Assembly: GCA_947644715.1 (NCBI GenBank)
Contig: CANSAP010000003.1
Span: 1-64,000, forward strand
Source: an uncultured Bacteroidales bacterium
GTDB lineage: Bacteria > Bacteroidota > Bacteroidia > Bacteroidales > Muribaculaceae
Reading direction: 5' to 3'
Length of the DNA stretch: 64,000 nt
Below are positions 1-7,563 of this stretch, piece after piece. The notes below the pieces were generated by a model. The model did not search any database. It saw only the letters and a list, made by a program, of their open reading frames with translations, and was not told where the DNA came from. Within the stretch, counting starts at the first letter, position 1, and each line of letters begins with the position of its first letter. A program made the translations under genes and the position numbers.

Positions 1-165
1 GGGGCTGGGTCGTCGCTACATGCATACCGGGGGGCTGAAGCCCCCCGGCTAACAAAGGATAGGCGCTCCGCGCCATCAGCGTCGGGTTAACATTTTGACA
101 CACCCTCATGGATAGGCGCTCCGCGCCATGCGTTTGCTTCAGTAAGAATTTTGACACACTCAAGC
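1..165. repeat. Dispersed palindromic repeat, copy A
   Basis: Intergenic mosaic of short palindromes. A 22-nt palindrome at 27-48 has arms CCGGGGGGCT and AGCCCCCCGG. The motif GGCGCTCCGCGCC occurs at 62-74 and 115-127, and ATTTTGACACAC ends each sub-unit (94-105 and 148-159). The same blocks in the same order, on the other strand, recur at 4490-4620, and part recurs at 53358-53432. No open frame is convincing here. It is probably a REP/MITE-like non-coding repeat family; no transposase gene is nearby. Confidence 0.75.
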
Positions 166-244
166 ACGCAAAAACAACCCAGCCCCGGAAGAACTGTTCT
201 ATATCATTGGTTATCAATGTATTGAGCAGTTCTTCCGGGGCTGG
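166..244 (-). terminator. Large intrinsic terminator after the 130-aa lipoprotein gene
   Basis: A perfect 18-bp inverted repeat (179-196 with 227-244) encloses a 30-nt loop that holds a smaller CATTG/CAATG stem. Read on the minus strand the stem is followed by GGGTTGTTTTTG (169-180), so it ends transcripts coming from the lipoprotein gene about 80 nt upstream. The arms share AGCCCCGGAA with repeat copy B near 4614. Confidence 0.7.
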
Positions 245-322
245 ATTCATTGCTTTCGGAGGAATCTAAAACACCTCCATGCGGGGTATTCAGAAACCTC
301 TTCCGAGAAGCGGGCAGCGAGG

Positions 323-715
323 TTATTGCACGCGGTTGTAGGTCACGGTCACAAGGTTTTCATCGTCAAAATCGGGATATGCAGATACGGTGATTGTGGC
401 CGTGAAGCTATTATTATCGATGCTATTGATTGTCCAGACAGAGAACTTGCCATCGGCAGCCTTGAAGGCAAGGGTGTTGCTGGTGGAGGGATTGCTGGAG
501 GTGTAGTAGGTGCCGGTCACAGTCACATCATCACCCTTGGTAATGGTGTATTCACCGCCGGGAGTGAGTGTCAGTGTGGATGAGGCATTTGACCAAGAAC
601 CCACATAGATACTGTTCTGATTCAGAGATTCATTGTCATCATCGTCGCATGCAGTAAATGTTACGCCGGCGAATGCCACTGTGAGAAGCAGCAGAAGATA
701 CTTAGTGATTTTCAT
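323..715 (-). CDS. Small surface-type lipoprotein, unknown function
   Basis: 130 aa. Residues 1-22 form a type II signal peptide with a lipobox ending TAC; the Cys is followed directly by DDDDNE. An acidic run after the lipid Cys is a known export signal for Bacteroidota surface lipoproteins, so the protein is probably displayed on the outer face of the outer membrane. The remaining ~105 residues are rich in Ser/Thr and alternating hydrophobics (a beta-sandwich or lipocalin-like feel) with no catalytic motif I recognise. It is a single gene with its own promoter (935-965) and terminator (166-244). Function is unknown. Confidence 0.8.
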   Translation of the reverse strand: MKITKYLLLLLTVAFAGVTFTACDDDDNESLNQNSIYVGSWSNASSTLTLTPGGEYTITKGDDVTVTGTYYTSSNPSTSNTLAFKAADGKFSVWTINSIDNNSFTATITVSAYPDFDDENLVTVTYNRVQ

Positions 716-934
716 AAAAGTGATGCATTAGGCGGCTTGTGTGACTCTTCCGGTTCCAAGCCATTCAGTGAATAAATTTGTCTTACGTGAATCAGACGTT
801 ACATCTAATCCTGTTAAATCATTTCCAAGCGTGAAGAGTCAAAAACTACATAGTCTCAATCTTGCAAAAGCACAATATCAGTTAAGATGACTTCAGTTTC
901 TAAGAAAAACATAGTTACGCTTTGATAGATAGGG
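716..934 (-). promoter_or_regulatory. Long 5' leader of the lipoprotein gene
   Basis: About 210 nt separate the predicted start site (~928) from the ATG at 715. The stretch is A/T-rich and holds no convincing frame. It contains an 8-bp inverted repeat GACTCTTC/GAAGAGTC (about 746-753 with 833-840), which could fold the leader. Most other leaders in this window are far shorter. A regulatory role is only a suggestion. Confidence 0.35.
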
Positions 935-965
935 CAAAGTTAGAAAATAAATCTGTACTGTGCAA
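935..965 (-). promoter_or_regulatory. Promoter of the 130-aa lipoprotein gene
   Basis: On the minus strand TTG (963-965), 20 bp, then TAACTTTG (935-942). This matches the Bacteroidota primary sigma consensus exactly in both boxes and spacing. Confidence 0.75.
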
Positions 966-979
966 CTTTCAGGATGATT

Positions 980-2236
980 TTATTTCTCAGGGATAAGAAT
1001 CGGGCGTCCATAGATTCTCTCTGTCACCTCCTTCCCCCACGGGGTGTGGAGCGGATTGGGGTCCACTTTATACATCAGGTATGGCGGCAGGTCGCTATGA
1101 GTGTAATGAATCGGGCCGCTGACCGGCTCGGTCGGATTTGCGCGGTATTCATTCAGGCAGCGTGTGATTTCAAGGTCTATTATCCGTTGCCAATATATCA
1201 CTGCGCCCCACTGTGCGGCAAAGAGCAGGGAGAGCATAAGTCCCCCGAGGAGTCTCACTTTCTCCGGAATTCGCAAGCGCGGAGGATATTTGAGGAGCTG
1301 AACGGCCAAAGCTGCCACACCGAAAAACTGAGTGACCCATCCGGTTCGTCCACGCGTGTTGCTCACCACTACGAATACCATTGAGGCGACAGCCATAACG
1401 GTCAGCGGGAGCCACAGACTGCGACAGAGACTGCGAAGCTTGTCCCGGTCAGAGATAGCGAACCAAATGATGTCAGCAATCAGGAGGAGACCGATAAACG
1501 AGGTAGGCAGAATTATGGCCCACAGCGGATCCTCCATGTGAGGTGTAGGCAGCGGCGAGGACATCCTATGATAAGAGTATGGCGAGCTGACGGAAATAAC
1601 CGCTCCGAGCGCCACGGCAGCTATGACTGCTTTTTTAACAGGGGTTACAGGAGTTGCTTTAATCGTCCAAAGACACCAGGCTATGACTCCCAACAGCATT
1701 GGGATACCCACTATCTCATGACCGAAACCGGAGATACACGCCACAGGAGCATACATCAACCACCAAGGGGAACGCATCTCCTTTCTGAACAGGAGCCATA
1801 ATGTAGTGGCCGCCAGAGCAATAGCCCACGTATAATTCAGCTGTATAACTATCAGAGAAAAGCTGTCCCACCAGGGGCAAACCGTAAAAATCACCGCTAT
1901 GCACAGGCTCCAAAATGCTGTCTGCCCTCGCCCTATGCCACACAATCGCCTGAAGGCATAAAACATCAGCAGAATCATCCCTGCGCAAAGCGTAGCTGTC
2001 ACCCAACGGGGAAGGGCATAGAGCCATATGTAGTTCGTCAAGTCTCCAAACCGTGCATTGCAAAAGTGCCAGACGCCGGCCACGGCACGCCGCAACGTGT
2101 AGTGCGGATAAAGGCCTTCGGCATAGTATGCGTCATCGCATGTGAGCGGCTGATGCAGCACATGCAGAAAGACGGCCAATGCGGCTACGATTATCGGGAG
2201 CAGGGCAACGTAGCCGGTAAATTTCTTAAGAGTCAT
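980..2236 (-). CDS. Polytopic membrane protein, DUF6056-like
   Basis: 418 aa with about ten hydrophobic segments. Near the N-terminus a short loop after the first membrane segment carries CDDAYY; later come QLNYTW and a GHE triad (SGFGHEIVG). The same layout (DDW, EFNYLL, HES) is seen in the 564-aa protein at 38409-40103, so both probably belong to one family; it recalls DUF6056 and, more loosely, GT-C-type glycosyltransferases, where an early acidic pair is catalytic. The enzymatic idea is inference. The ATG lies 5 bp after the upstream lipoprotein stop, so the two are co-transcribed. There are no signs of damage. Confidence 0.7.
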   Translation of the reverse strand: MTLKKFTGYVALLPIIVAALAVFLHVLHQPLTCDDAYYAEGLYPHYTLRRAVAGVWHFCNARFGDLTNYIWLYALPRWVTATLCAGMILLMFYAFRRLCGIGRGQTAFWSLCIAVIFTVCPWWDSFSLIVIQLNYTWAIALAATTLWLLFRKEMRSPWWLMYAPVACISGFGHEIVGIPMLLGVIAWCLWTIKATPVTPVKKAVIAAVALGAVISVSSPYSYHRMSSPLPTPHMEDPLWAIILPTSFIGLLLIADIIWFAISDRDKLRSLCRSLWLPLTVMAVASMVFVVVSNTRGRTGWVTQFFGVAALAVQLLKYPPRLRIPEKVRLLGGLMLSLLFAAQWGAVIYWQRIIDLEITRCLNEYRANPTEPVSGPIHYTHSDLPPYLMYKVDPNPLHTPWGKEVTERIYGRPILIPEK

Positions 2237-2241
2237 CGGGG

Positions 2242-2835
2242 TCAGGTGGTTATGGTGTCAGCCGACAAGGTTATCTCCATCACCGGAGCTACTTCGCCGG
2301 TGTCGCCAATCGGTTGAGGCCGCATCTCCACCCTAAGCGCCGTGCGCCCGTAGCGGTAATGCAGGATGTGGGACTCTCCTTGGTCCATCTCCTCCTCAAG
2401 CCGGATTTCATGATTACTGTCGCCAAGATTTGAAGTGAGATATTCTATCAACTGAAAAGGTTGCAGATTCCCGGCGCCGAGATTGCGGATGCGCACCCGC
2501 ATCGAGTCAACCACCTCCACCTCCCATTGACCCGGCATCCCGGTCATGTCAGTGAACAGCGGCATACCGATGCCGTCGGTCAGCACCCCCTCGAAATTAT
2601 ATTCCGTTGAGTCAAGACGCTCCCCTATATTGATGGTATTGGCCATGGAGCGCACAGTCATGCCTATGTCATTGTCGGCAATAAACGGCTCTTCATCCGC
2701 CACGACCGGCAGCGTGTCCGCCGTCGGCAGAGCGGCGGCCGAGTCCTGCGATGAGTCTGTGCGGGAGCAACCTGCCGCAAGCAGCAGCAGGCAGGGGGCG
2801 GCGATGTTCAGGTGTAACTTCGATGTGTACGACAT
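2242..2835 (-). CDS. Predicted lipoprotein, unknown function
   Basis: 197 aa. The N-terminus is a lipoprotein signal (hydrophobic run ending LAAGC, Cys about residue 23), then a Ser/Asp/Ala-rich linker to about residue 50, then a compact ~145-residue domain with many charged and beta-prone segments. I do not recognise the domain. It sits between clc and a membrane protein on the same strand, 49 bp after the clc stop and 5 bp before the next gene. A -7 box at 2855-2862 may give it its own transcript. Confidence 0.75.
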   Translation of the reverse strand: MSYTSKLHLNIAAPCLLLLAAGCSRTDSSQDSAAALPTADTLPVVADEEPFIADNDIGMTVRSMANTINIGERLDSTEYNFEGVLTDGIGMPLFTDMTGMPGQWEVEVVDSMRVRIRNLGAGNLQPFQLIEYLTSNLGDSNHEIRLEEEMDQGESHILHYRYGRTALRVEMRPQPIGDTGEVAPVMEITLSADTITT

Positions 2836-2854
2836 TTTTCAGTCTAATTACCCG

Positions 2855-2862
2855 CAAAATTA
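2855..2862 (-). promoter_or_regulatory. Possible -7 box before the 197-aa lipoprotein gene
   Basis: TAATTTTG on the minus strand, about 20 nt before the ATG at 2835 and inside the clc-lipoprotein gap. No clear -33 element lies 20 bp upstream, so this is a partial match. Confidence 0.4.
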
Positions 2863-2884
2863 AGAATAATAGTTGAATCCTCTG

Positions 2885-4183
2885 CTATTTTGCCAGCAGT
2901 TTTTTCAGTTGACCGGGAAGGCCTCGTGCTGTGGTGAACCCGGCCAGGGCGGCCACGGTCACAGGGAGCAGCAGCGTGTAGGCCTGCGTGGCCTCCACGG
3001 TAATGAAAATTGCCATCAACGGTGCCTGAAGAATCCCCGCCATAGCGGCTCCCATACCGATGCAGGCAAAGGTGCCGGGGGGAAGATGCGTGCCGCAAAG
3101 CATGTTGGAAAGGAAGGCGAAGAGCCAGCCACCCAGGCACCCAACGAAAAGCGTGGGGGAGAAATCGCCCGCCACACCACCTCCGTTATTTGCCAATGCC
3201 ACCAGCACACCCTTAACGGCCAGCATTCCGAGAATAGTACTCAGCAACGGAGCTGCCGAATCAGTGGTATCAAAGAGTCCATAGGAAAGAACAGCATCAG
3301 GTCTGGAGGCCAAAAGGGAGGTCATGATGGAATAACCGTCGCCGAAGAGGCCCGGCATCAGCAACACCGCAAGACCAAGCAGAAGCCCGGAGCCGACAGG
3401 CTTCATCCATGCGTGGCGCACGGCTCCAAGCAGCCTCACGGTGTGCCGCGAGCTGAGGTTATACCATAGCGCATACAACCCTGTCAGCACCCCGAGCAGA
3501 ATCACTGCACCATAAGTTGAGGGAGAGGGGGTCACCGGGCTCAGATAGACAATGTCCGGCGCGAAGCCGGCCAGCACATAGGTGGTGAGGGCTGCTGTCA
3601 GGCAACTGATGCCCAGCGCCATGACCGGCACGGTGGTCATCTCCATGCGCAGAATCTCAAGCACAAAGAAAAAGCCCCCGATGGGGGAACGGAATATGCC
3701 TGCGATGCCGGCCCCGGCGCCACAGGCAATCAACAGCCGCAACGTGGGGGTGTCCACCCTGAACAGTCGCCCCACAGAGGTGCCAATGGCTGCGCCTCCA
3801 TAGGCTATCGGGCTTTCTGTTCCGGCCGAAGCCCCTAACCCCACGGTCAGCGCACAACCCCCTATCGTCTCCCAAATAATGTTGGGAGACAGGCGAAACT
3901 TCCGGGCACGCAGCTTTTCGGTCAGTCGCTCACAAGCGTTCGACACCTGCTGCCGAAACAGATAGCGGGCAGCCAAGGCCGTCAGCACAACACCGACCAC
4001 CGGCCACACCACGAACTGCCAGTTCAGTCCTTCGGTCGTTGTCCCGCTGAAAGCCACTCGCTTCAGCAGGGCACAAAGCCACTTAAGCAGCCAAGCGCCC
4101 GCCCCCGCCCCAAGACCGATGATAAGAGCCATGGGGAGCAGCGTCCGCAGCGATGGAGAACGGAGTGAGACTGTAGGAGTCAT
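2885..4183 (-). CDS. ClC-family chloride channel/transporter, no CBS domains
   Basis: 432 aa, polytopic inner-membrane protein. ClC signatures are visible: GTESP (usual GREGP) keeps the gating glutamate; the segment GIFRSPIGG followed by FFFVLEI matches helix H; GDFSP stands where GIFAP is usual. It ends soon after the last helices, so the cytosolic CBS pair is absent. By eye, the second of the two helix-H glutamates (the internal proton site of exchangers) is replaced by Ile, which would fit a channel or uncoupled carrier rather than a 2Cl-/H+ exchanger; an alignment is needed. The ATG is 3 nt after a 43-codon ORF (4187-4318), suggesting coupled translation. Confidence 0.9.
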   Translation of the reverse strand: MTPTVSLRSPSLRTLLPMALIIGLGAGAGAWLLKWLCALLKRVAFSGTTTEGLNWQFVVWPVVGVVLTALAARYLFRQQVSNACERLTEKLRARKFRLSPNIIWETIGGCALTVGLGASAGTESPIAYGGAAIGTSVGRLFRVDTPTLRLLIACGAGAGIAGIFRSPIGGFFFVLEILRMEMTTVPVMALGISCLTAALTTYVLAGFAPDIVYLSPVTPSPSTYGAVILLGVLTGLYALWYNLSSRHTVRLLGAVRHAWMKPVGSGLLLGLAVLLMPGLFGDGYSIMTSLLASRPDAVLSYGLFDTTDSAAPLLSTILGMLAVKGVLVALANNGGGVAGDFSPTLFVGCLGGWLFAFLSNMLCGTHLPPGTFACIGMGAAMAGILQAPLMAIFITVEATQAYTLLLPVTVAALAGFTTARGLPGQLKKLLAK

Positions 4184-4186
4184 AGG

Positions 4187-4318
4187 TTACCTGCGCCCGG
4201 TCAGCAGGCGGTTAAGCATGTTAATAATCGTAAGCATTCGCTCGCGGGATATGGTAAGAATACCGAAATCCAATTCAATATTCGGGAGTGTGGCAGTGCC
4301 TGGAAGTATGTTTTTCAT
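4187..4318 (-). CDS. Possible 43-codon small ORF coupled to clc
   Basis: The frame ATG(4318) to TAA(4187) encodes 43 residues starting MKNILPGTATLPNIELDF and ending NRLLTGRR. The TAA is separated from the clc ATG by three bases (TAA CCT ATG), the arrangement of translationally coupled genes. The C-terminal half (LTISRERMLTIINML) could form a short amphipathic helix. I know no homologue. It may be a leader peptide, a small clc partner, or a chance frame. Confidence 0.4.
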   Translation of the reverse strand: MKNILPGTATLPNIELDFGILTISRERMLTIINMLNRLLTGRR

Positions 4319-4366
4319 AGCGTAGAGGATTTATATGTTAGAAAGCGGCACGCGTCCGAACCGTAG

Positions 4367-4419
4367 GAGCACAACGGATTCTCCGCAATAGGCTATACTC
4401 CTTTAACACTCTTGTGCTC
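4367..4419. other. 8-bp inverted repeat upstream of the clc region
   Basis: GAGCACAA (4367-4374) and TTGTGCTC (4412-4419) are perfect complements around a 37-nt loop, in the leader side of the small ORF/clc. It could be a leader hairpin. I see no match to the fluoride riboswitch core sometimes found before ClC genes. Confidence 0.3.
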
Positions 4420-4483
4420 AATTAGTTCAGATACGGTAAAACAAACAAGTACAGAGAGTATGTCCAAAGTCCTTCGAAAGCAA

Positions 4484-4630
4484 ATGCTTGGTGCGGAGCT
4501 CCTTCCCATTGATAGGGGTATGCGGAAAAATATGGTCGCGACGCTGCTGGCGCGGAGCGCCTTCCCATTGTTAGCCGGGGGGCTTCAGCCCCCCGGTAGC
4601 CCGGCAGACGGAGCCAGCCCCGGAAAGGCG
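4484..4630. repeat. Dispersed palindromic repeat, copy B
   Basis: Minus-strand counterpart of copy A. It carries GGTGCGGAGCTCC (4490-4502), GGCGCGGAGCGCC (4549-4561), the 22-nt palindrome (4575-4596, loop TC instead of GA) and AGCCCCGGAA (4613-4622), in the mirror order of copy A. Sequence between the blocks is less conserved than the palindromes. The gene-free stretch 4319-4647 holds this repeat, the inverted repeat at 4367-4419 and nothing else I can support. Confidence 0.75.
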
Positions 4631-4647
4631 TTCCTTCTCGCAGGCTC

Positions 4648-6039
4648 TCACAACAAAGGCACGGTGGGATTAATCAGAAACAGACGCGTGGTGGCGCGCG
4701 TGACAGCGGTGTAAAGCCAGCGGTAGAAGTCGAGGTCGAAGGAGGTGGAGGCTATCCCGGCCATGTCGATATACACATTTTTCCACTGTCCGCCCTGCGC
4801 CTTATGGCAAGTCAGACAGTAGGCATATTTGGCTTGCAGAGCATTGTAGTAAGGATCGGTGCGCAGCGAGAAAAGCGCCGACGAATAGTCCATACCCTGT
4901 GCCTGCTTGTCGGCCAGCACATCGGTGAAGAGCTTCTCCTGCTCCTCCCGGGAGAGCGACGGGGTGTCGGAGTTCAGAGTGGTCATCAGCAGCATGGCTT
5001 CCAGCTCCAGGCCGGAGTCAGGCAGACGCAGCTCGACGCGGGCAAAGCGGTGCCCGTAGCGCTCCTCGCTCTCAAAGATGCGCTGCACCTCGGCTATCTC
5101 CCCATTGGCAATGAATTGCGCCCCTTTGATGCGCGAGGTCCAGTAGTAATTGTTCTTGGCTATGACAAGTCGTTCACCCCGTTGCAGCTCCTCTTCGGCA
5201 TACATTGCCTGCGCCCTTATGCCACGGTTGAAGATGCCGGCGCGGAAGTTGCTGCGGGTCACCACGATTGTCTCCTCAAGCCCCACGGATGAATAGGAGT
5301 CAGCCACACTCTCGGCCAGAAACTCGCCGCTCACAACCTCCACATCTTTGAATTTCTCAACCCAAAGCCTCGGCTCAGGAAGCGGTGTGCGCTGCATCAG
5401 CCGGCGCAGCCGCGTGGCATTATAGAGGATTCCGGAGTGGGATGCCTGGCGCAGCGGTTGGTCAAGCTCGAAGACCGATGCCCGCAGACCGATGCCCGCA
5501 AGCCAATCGGGATTCATGGCCAGGCTCTCGCTCTCCCCCACCGGAGGGAGCTGCGCCGTGTCGCCGACAAAGATTATCCCGCACCCCGGCGCGGAATGCA
5601 CATGCTGCACCAAGTGAGCCAGCAGCCGCGATGTGGAGGCCGGAATCATGGAGGCCTCATCCACGATGAACAGGGTGTTCTTGTCGCGGTTTTCGGCCAG
5701 GTAGAAGGAGGTGTTGGAGGGATCGGTGGAGTTTCCCCGGTAAAGCCGCTTATGGATAGTAAACGCCGGCAACCCGGCATAGCGGCTGAAGACCTTGGCG
5801 GCACGCCCGGTGGGAGCCAGGAGCACACACTTCATCCGCGCCCCCTGAAGCGCCTGCACCAGCGCCGCCATCAGCGAGGTCTTGCCCGTGCCGGCATATC
5901 CCTTCACGACAAACGCCTCCCGCTCCGAGCGCGTCACCGCAAACTCGCAGAGCAGGCGCAGCAGTGTGGCCTGCCGCTCCAATGGCTCATAAGGGAGCCG
6001 CAGCATCGTTGCGTCATATAAATCGGAAGCCGAAAACAT
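4648..6039 (-). CDS. RecD/Pif1-like ATP-dependent DNA helicase
   Basis: 463 aa from the preferred ATG. Walker A GYAGTGKT (about 47-54), Walker B FIVDEAS (about 124-130), GDTAQLPPVG (159-168) and a C-terminal UvrD_C-like box CHKAQGGQW are in superfamily-1B order. It lacks the long N-terminal region of RecD2 and resembles the short RecD-like ATPases found beside DUF3822 and rsmD in Bacteroidales. A longer frame opens at 6081, but the -7 box TACCTTTG (6051-6058) lies inside the extra 14 codons and the divergent promoter at 6082 overlaps them, so the ATG at 6039 is better. Role: probably DNA repair or replication-fork processing. Confidence 0.88.
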   Translation of the reverse strand: MFSASDLYDATMLRLPYEPLERQATLLRLLCEFAVTRSEREAFVVKGYAGTGKTSLMAALVQALQGARMKCVLLAPTGRAAKVFSRYAGLPAFTIHKRLYRGNSTDPSNTSFYLAENRDKNTLFIVDEASMIPASTSRLLAHLVQHVHSAPGCGIIFVGDTAQLPPVGESESLAMNPDWLAGIGLRASVFELDQPLRQASHSGILYNATRLRRLMQRTPLPEPRLWVEKFKDVEVVSGEFLAESVADSYSSVGLEETIVVTRSNFRAGIFNRGIRAQAMYAEEELQRGERLVIAKNNYYWTSRIKGAQFIANGEIAEVQRIFESEERYGHRFARVELRLPDSGLELEAMLLMTTLNSDTPSLSREEQEKLFTDVLADKQAQGMDYSSALFSLRTDPYYNALQAKYAYCLTCHKAQGGQWKNVYIDMAGIASTSFDLDFYRWLYTAVTRATTRLFLINPTVPLL

Positions 6040-6050
6040 ATTCTTTTCGG

Positions 6051-6058
6051 CAAAGGTA
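6051..6058 (-). promoter_or_regulatory. -7 box of the RecD-like helicase gene
   Basis: TACCTTTG on the minus strand, 11 bp before the ATG at 6039, implying a very short leader. No good -33 is visible. It is back-to-back with the DUF3822 promoter only 23 bp away. Confidence 0.6.
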
Positions 6059-6081
6059 GCACAATTCCCGCAGAATTTCAT

Positions 6082-6089
6082 TAACTTTG
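6082..6089 (+). promoter_or_regulatory. -7 box of the DUF3822-rsmD operon
   Basis: TAACTTTG, 23 bp before the GTG start at 6113. The -33 region is not obvious. Its position supports the GTG start, since there is no room for a longer protein. Confidence 0.6.
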
Positions 6090-6112
6090 CCTATAAAAAC
6101 CGTTAGAGTAGA

Positions 6113-6919
6113 GTGAACGCCAATATCCCCGACATATCCGACCACGCCCGCTGGCGCCTGCAGCTCACCGTGGGTGACCATGGTGTGAGAGCGAATTTCT
6201 ATGACCCGGCAGCCCGCCGCATACATCTGTATCTCGAAAAAAGCTGGCGCTGCGACCCCGCTGACGCTCTGCGCAAGATTGAAGATGCTGTCTATGACGA
6301 CCCCGTCGTGGTGGACGACTATACGACCTGCATCCTGGTGCGACCCGGTGCCATGGTGTTCGTGCCCCGAGACAGCCTCCCCGAAGATGCTGAGGCTCAC
6401 GCCGAAGAACTGCTCTCGCTCCTGGATGCCACCGAGAATAAAGACGTTTGGATTGAGCCGGCCACTCAGGAGCTGACGGCTCTCTTCACCACCCCCGGAG
6501 GCACACGCGACTTCCTGGCCCGCACATTCCCCACAGAAGATGTACACGCCGCCCTGCTGCCAATGCTCTCCCACGTGATTGCAAGCTTCGAGCCGCATGG
6601 TGAAAAGGTATGGGTGCATATTGATGCCGACACCCTCGACATTGTGGCGCTGCGCAATGGCGCCCCCTCGCTGATAAACACCCGCGAATATGAAGACGCC
6701 GCCGATGCCGCCTACTACATTGTCTACGCCCTCCGCGCAATAGAATTCGCCCCCGGATGCGAGGTGCGCGTCAGCGGCAACGAAACGGTGCGCCGAGAGC
6801 TCCTCCCCATGCTCCGCCGCCACCTGGAATTCGTCTCCAATGCCCTGCTCCCCACACATATACGTCAGGCTCTCGCCGCCGGCATCTCGCTCTGCGAAAC
6901 AATCAAAATGATAAAATGA
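6113..6919 (+). CDS. DUF3822 family protein
   Basis: 268 aa, soluble, no signal peptide, starting with GTG. The sequence has the two-lobed look of an actin/ASKHA-like fold (for example KVWVHIDADTLDIVALRNG near residue 165), as expected for DUF3822, a Bacteroidota family that is almost always encoded directly before rsmD. Its biochemical role is not established to my knowledge. Its stop overlaps the rsmD ATG (ATGA), so the two are translated together. Confidence 0.8.
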   Translation: MNANIPDISDHARWRLQLTVGDHGVRANFYDPAARRIHLYLEKSWRCDPADALRKIEDAVYDDPVVVDDYTTCILVRPGAMVFVPRDSLPEDAEAHAEELLSLLDATENKDVWIEPATQELTALFTTPGGTRDFLARTFPTEDVHAALLPMLSHVIASFEPHGEKVWVHIDADTLDIVALRNGAPSLINTREYEDAADAAYYIVYALRAIEFAPGCEVRVSGNETVRRELLPMLRRHLEFVSNALLPTHIRQALAAGISLCETIKMIK

Positions 6920-7464
6920 GAATAATCAGAGGTAAATACGGGCGTCGTCGATTCGATGTCCCACGCAACATTACGGCGCGTCCCACCACAGACTTCGCCC
7001 GCGAAAACATTTTTAACGTGCTCGAGAACATGCGCGACTTCGACGGATGCTCCGCCCTCGACCTTTTTGCCGGCACCGGAGCCATTAGCCTCGAATTCCT
7101 CAGCCGAGGGTGCGAGAAAGTTGTGGCCGTAGAGATGGCCGCAACACAGGCAAACTTCATCCGCTCAGTCAAGCAGAAGCTTAACGCCGACGGCCTTACC
7201 GTGCTCAAAACCGACGTATTCCGCTTCCTCGAAACCTGCTCCGAACAGTTCGATTTCATCTTTGCTGACCCCCCTTACGACCATCCCCGTTTCGCAGAGA
7301 TTCCCCGGCTGATTCTTGAATCACGGATGCTTAAGCCCGGAACTGTCGTGGTCATCGAACACAACAAGACCCACGATTTCTCCTCTCTCCCCGGATTCCT
7401 TCAGCACCGAGCCTACGGCAGCGTCAACTTTTCGATATTTGAAATCGGGGAGTTGGAACAGTAA
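6916..7464 (+). CDS. rsmD: 16S rRNA (guanine966-N2)-methyltransferase RsmD
   Basis: 182 aa. SAM-binding motif I LDLFAGTGAISLEF (about 49-60) and the catalytic DPPY (118-121) are those of RsmD, which methylates G966 of 16S rRNA in the 30S head. The frame is open further upstream, but the ATG at 6916 overlaps the previous stop as ATGA and begins with the usual MRIIRGKYGRR, which settles the start. Length is normal for the family. Confidence 0.93.
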   Translation: MRIIRGKYGRRRFDVPRNITARPTTDFARENIFNVLENMRDFDGCSALDLFAGTGAISLEFLSRGCEKVVAVEMAATQANFIRSVKQKLNADGLTVLKTDVFRFLETCSEQFDFIFADPPYDHPRFAEIPRLILESRMLKPGTVVVIEHNKTHDFSSLPGFLQHRAYGSVNFSIFEIGELEQ

Positions 7465-7498
7465 ACCCCGGGGGTTCGTCAAGTATCAGGCCGCAGAC

Positions 7499-7529
7499 TT
7501 GCACACAACCTATTCCTGAACTAACTTTG
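7499..7529 (+). promoter_or_regulatory. Promoter of the acidic 182-aa protein gene
   Basis: TTG (7499-7501), 20 bp, TAACTTTG (7522-7529): a full Bacteroidota promoter. The leader is about 28 nt and A-rich (AAAACTCAAAACTCAAAA), typical of strongly translated genes in this phylum. Confidence 0.75.
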
Positions 7530-7563
7530 CATCAGAAAATTAAAAACTCAAAACTCAAAAACC

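Noticed and set aside
4319-4440. Possible fluoride riboswitch before clc
   Set aside because: The inverted repeat is present but the conserved fluoride-riboswitch pseudoknot sequence is not recognisable.
6014-6859. A 281-codon minus-strand frame over the DUF3822 gene
   Set aside because: The plus-strand frame has the -7 box, the ATGA link to rsmD and family similarity; the minus frame has none of these.
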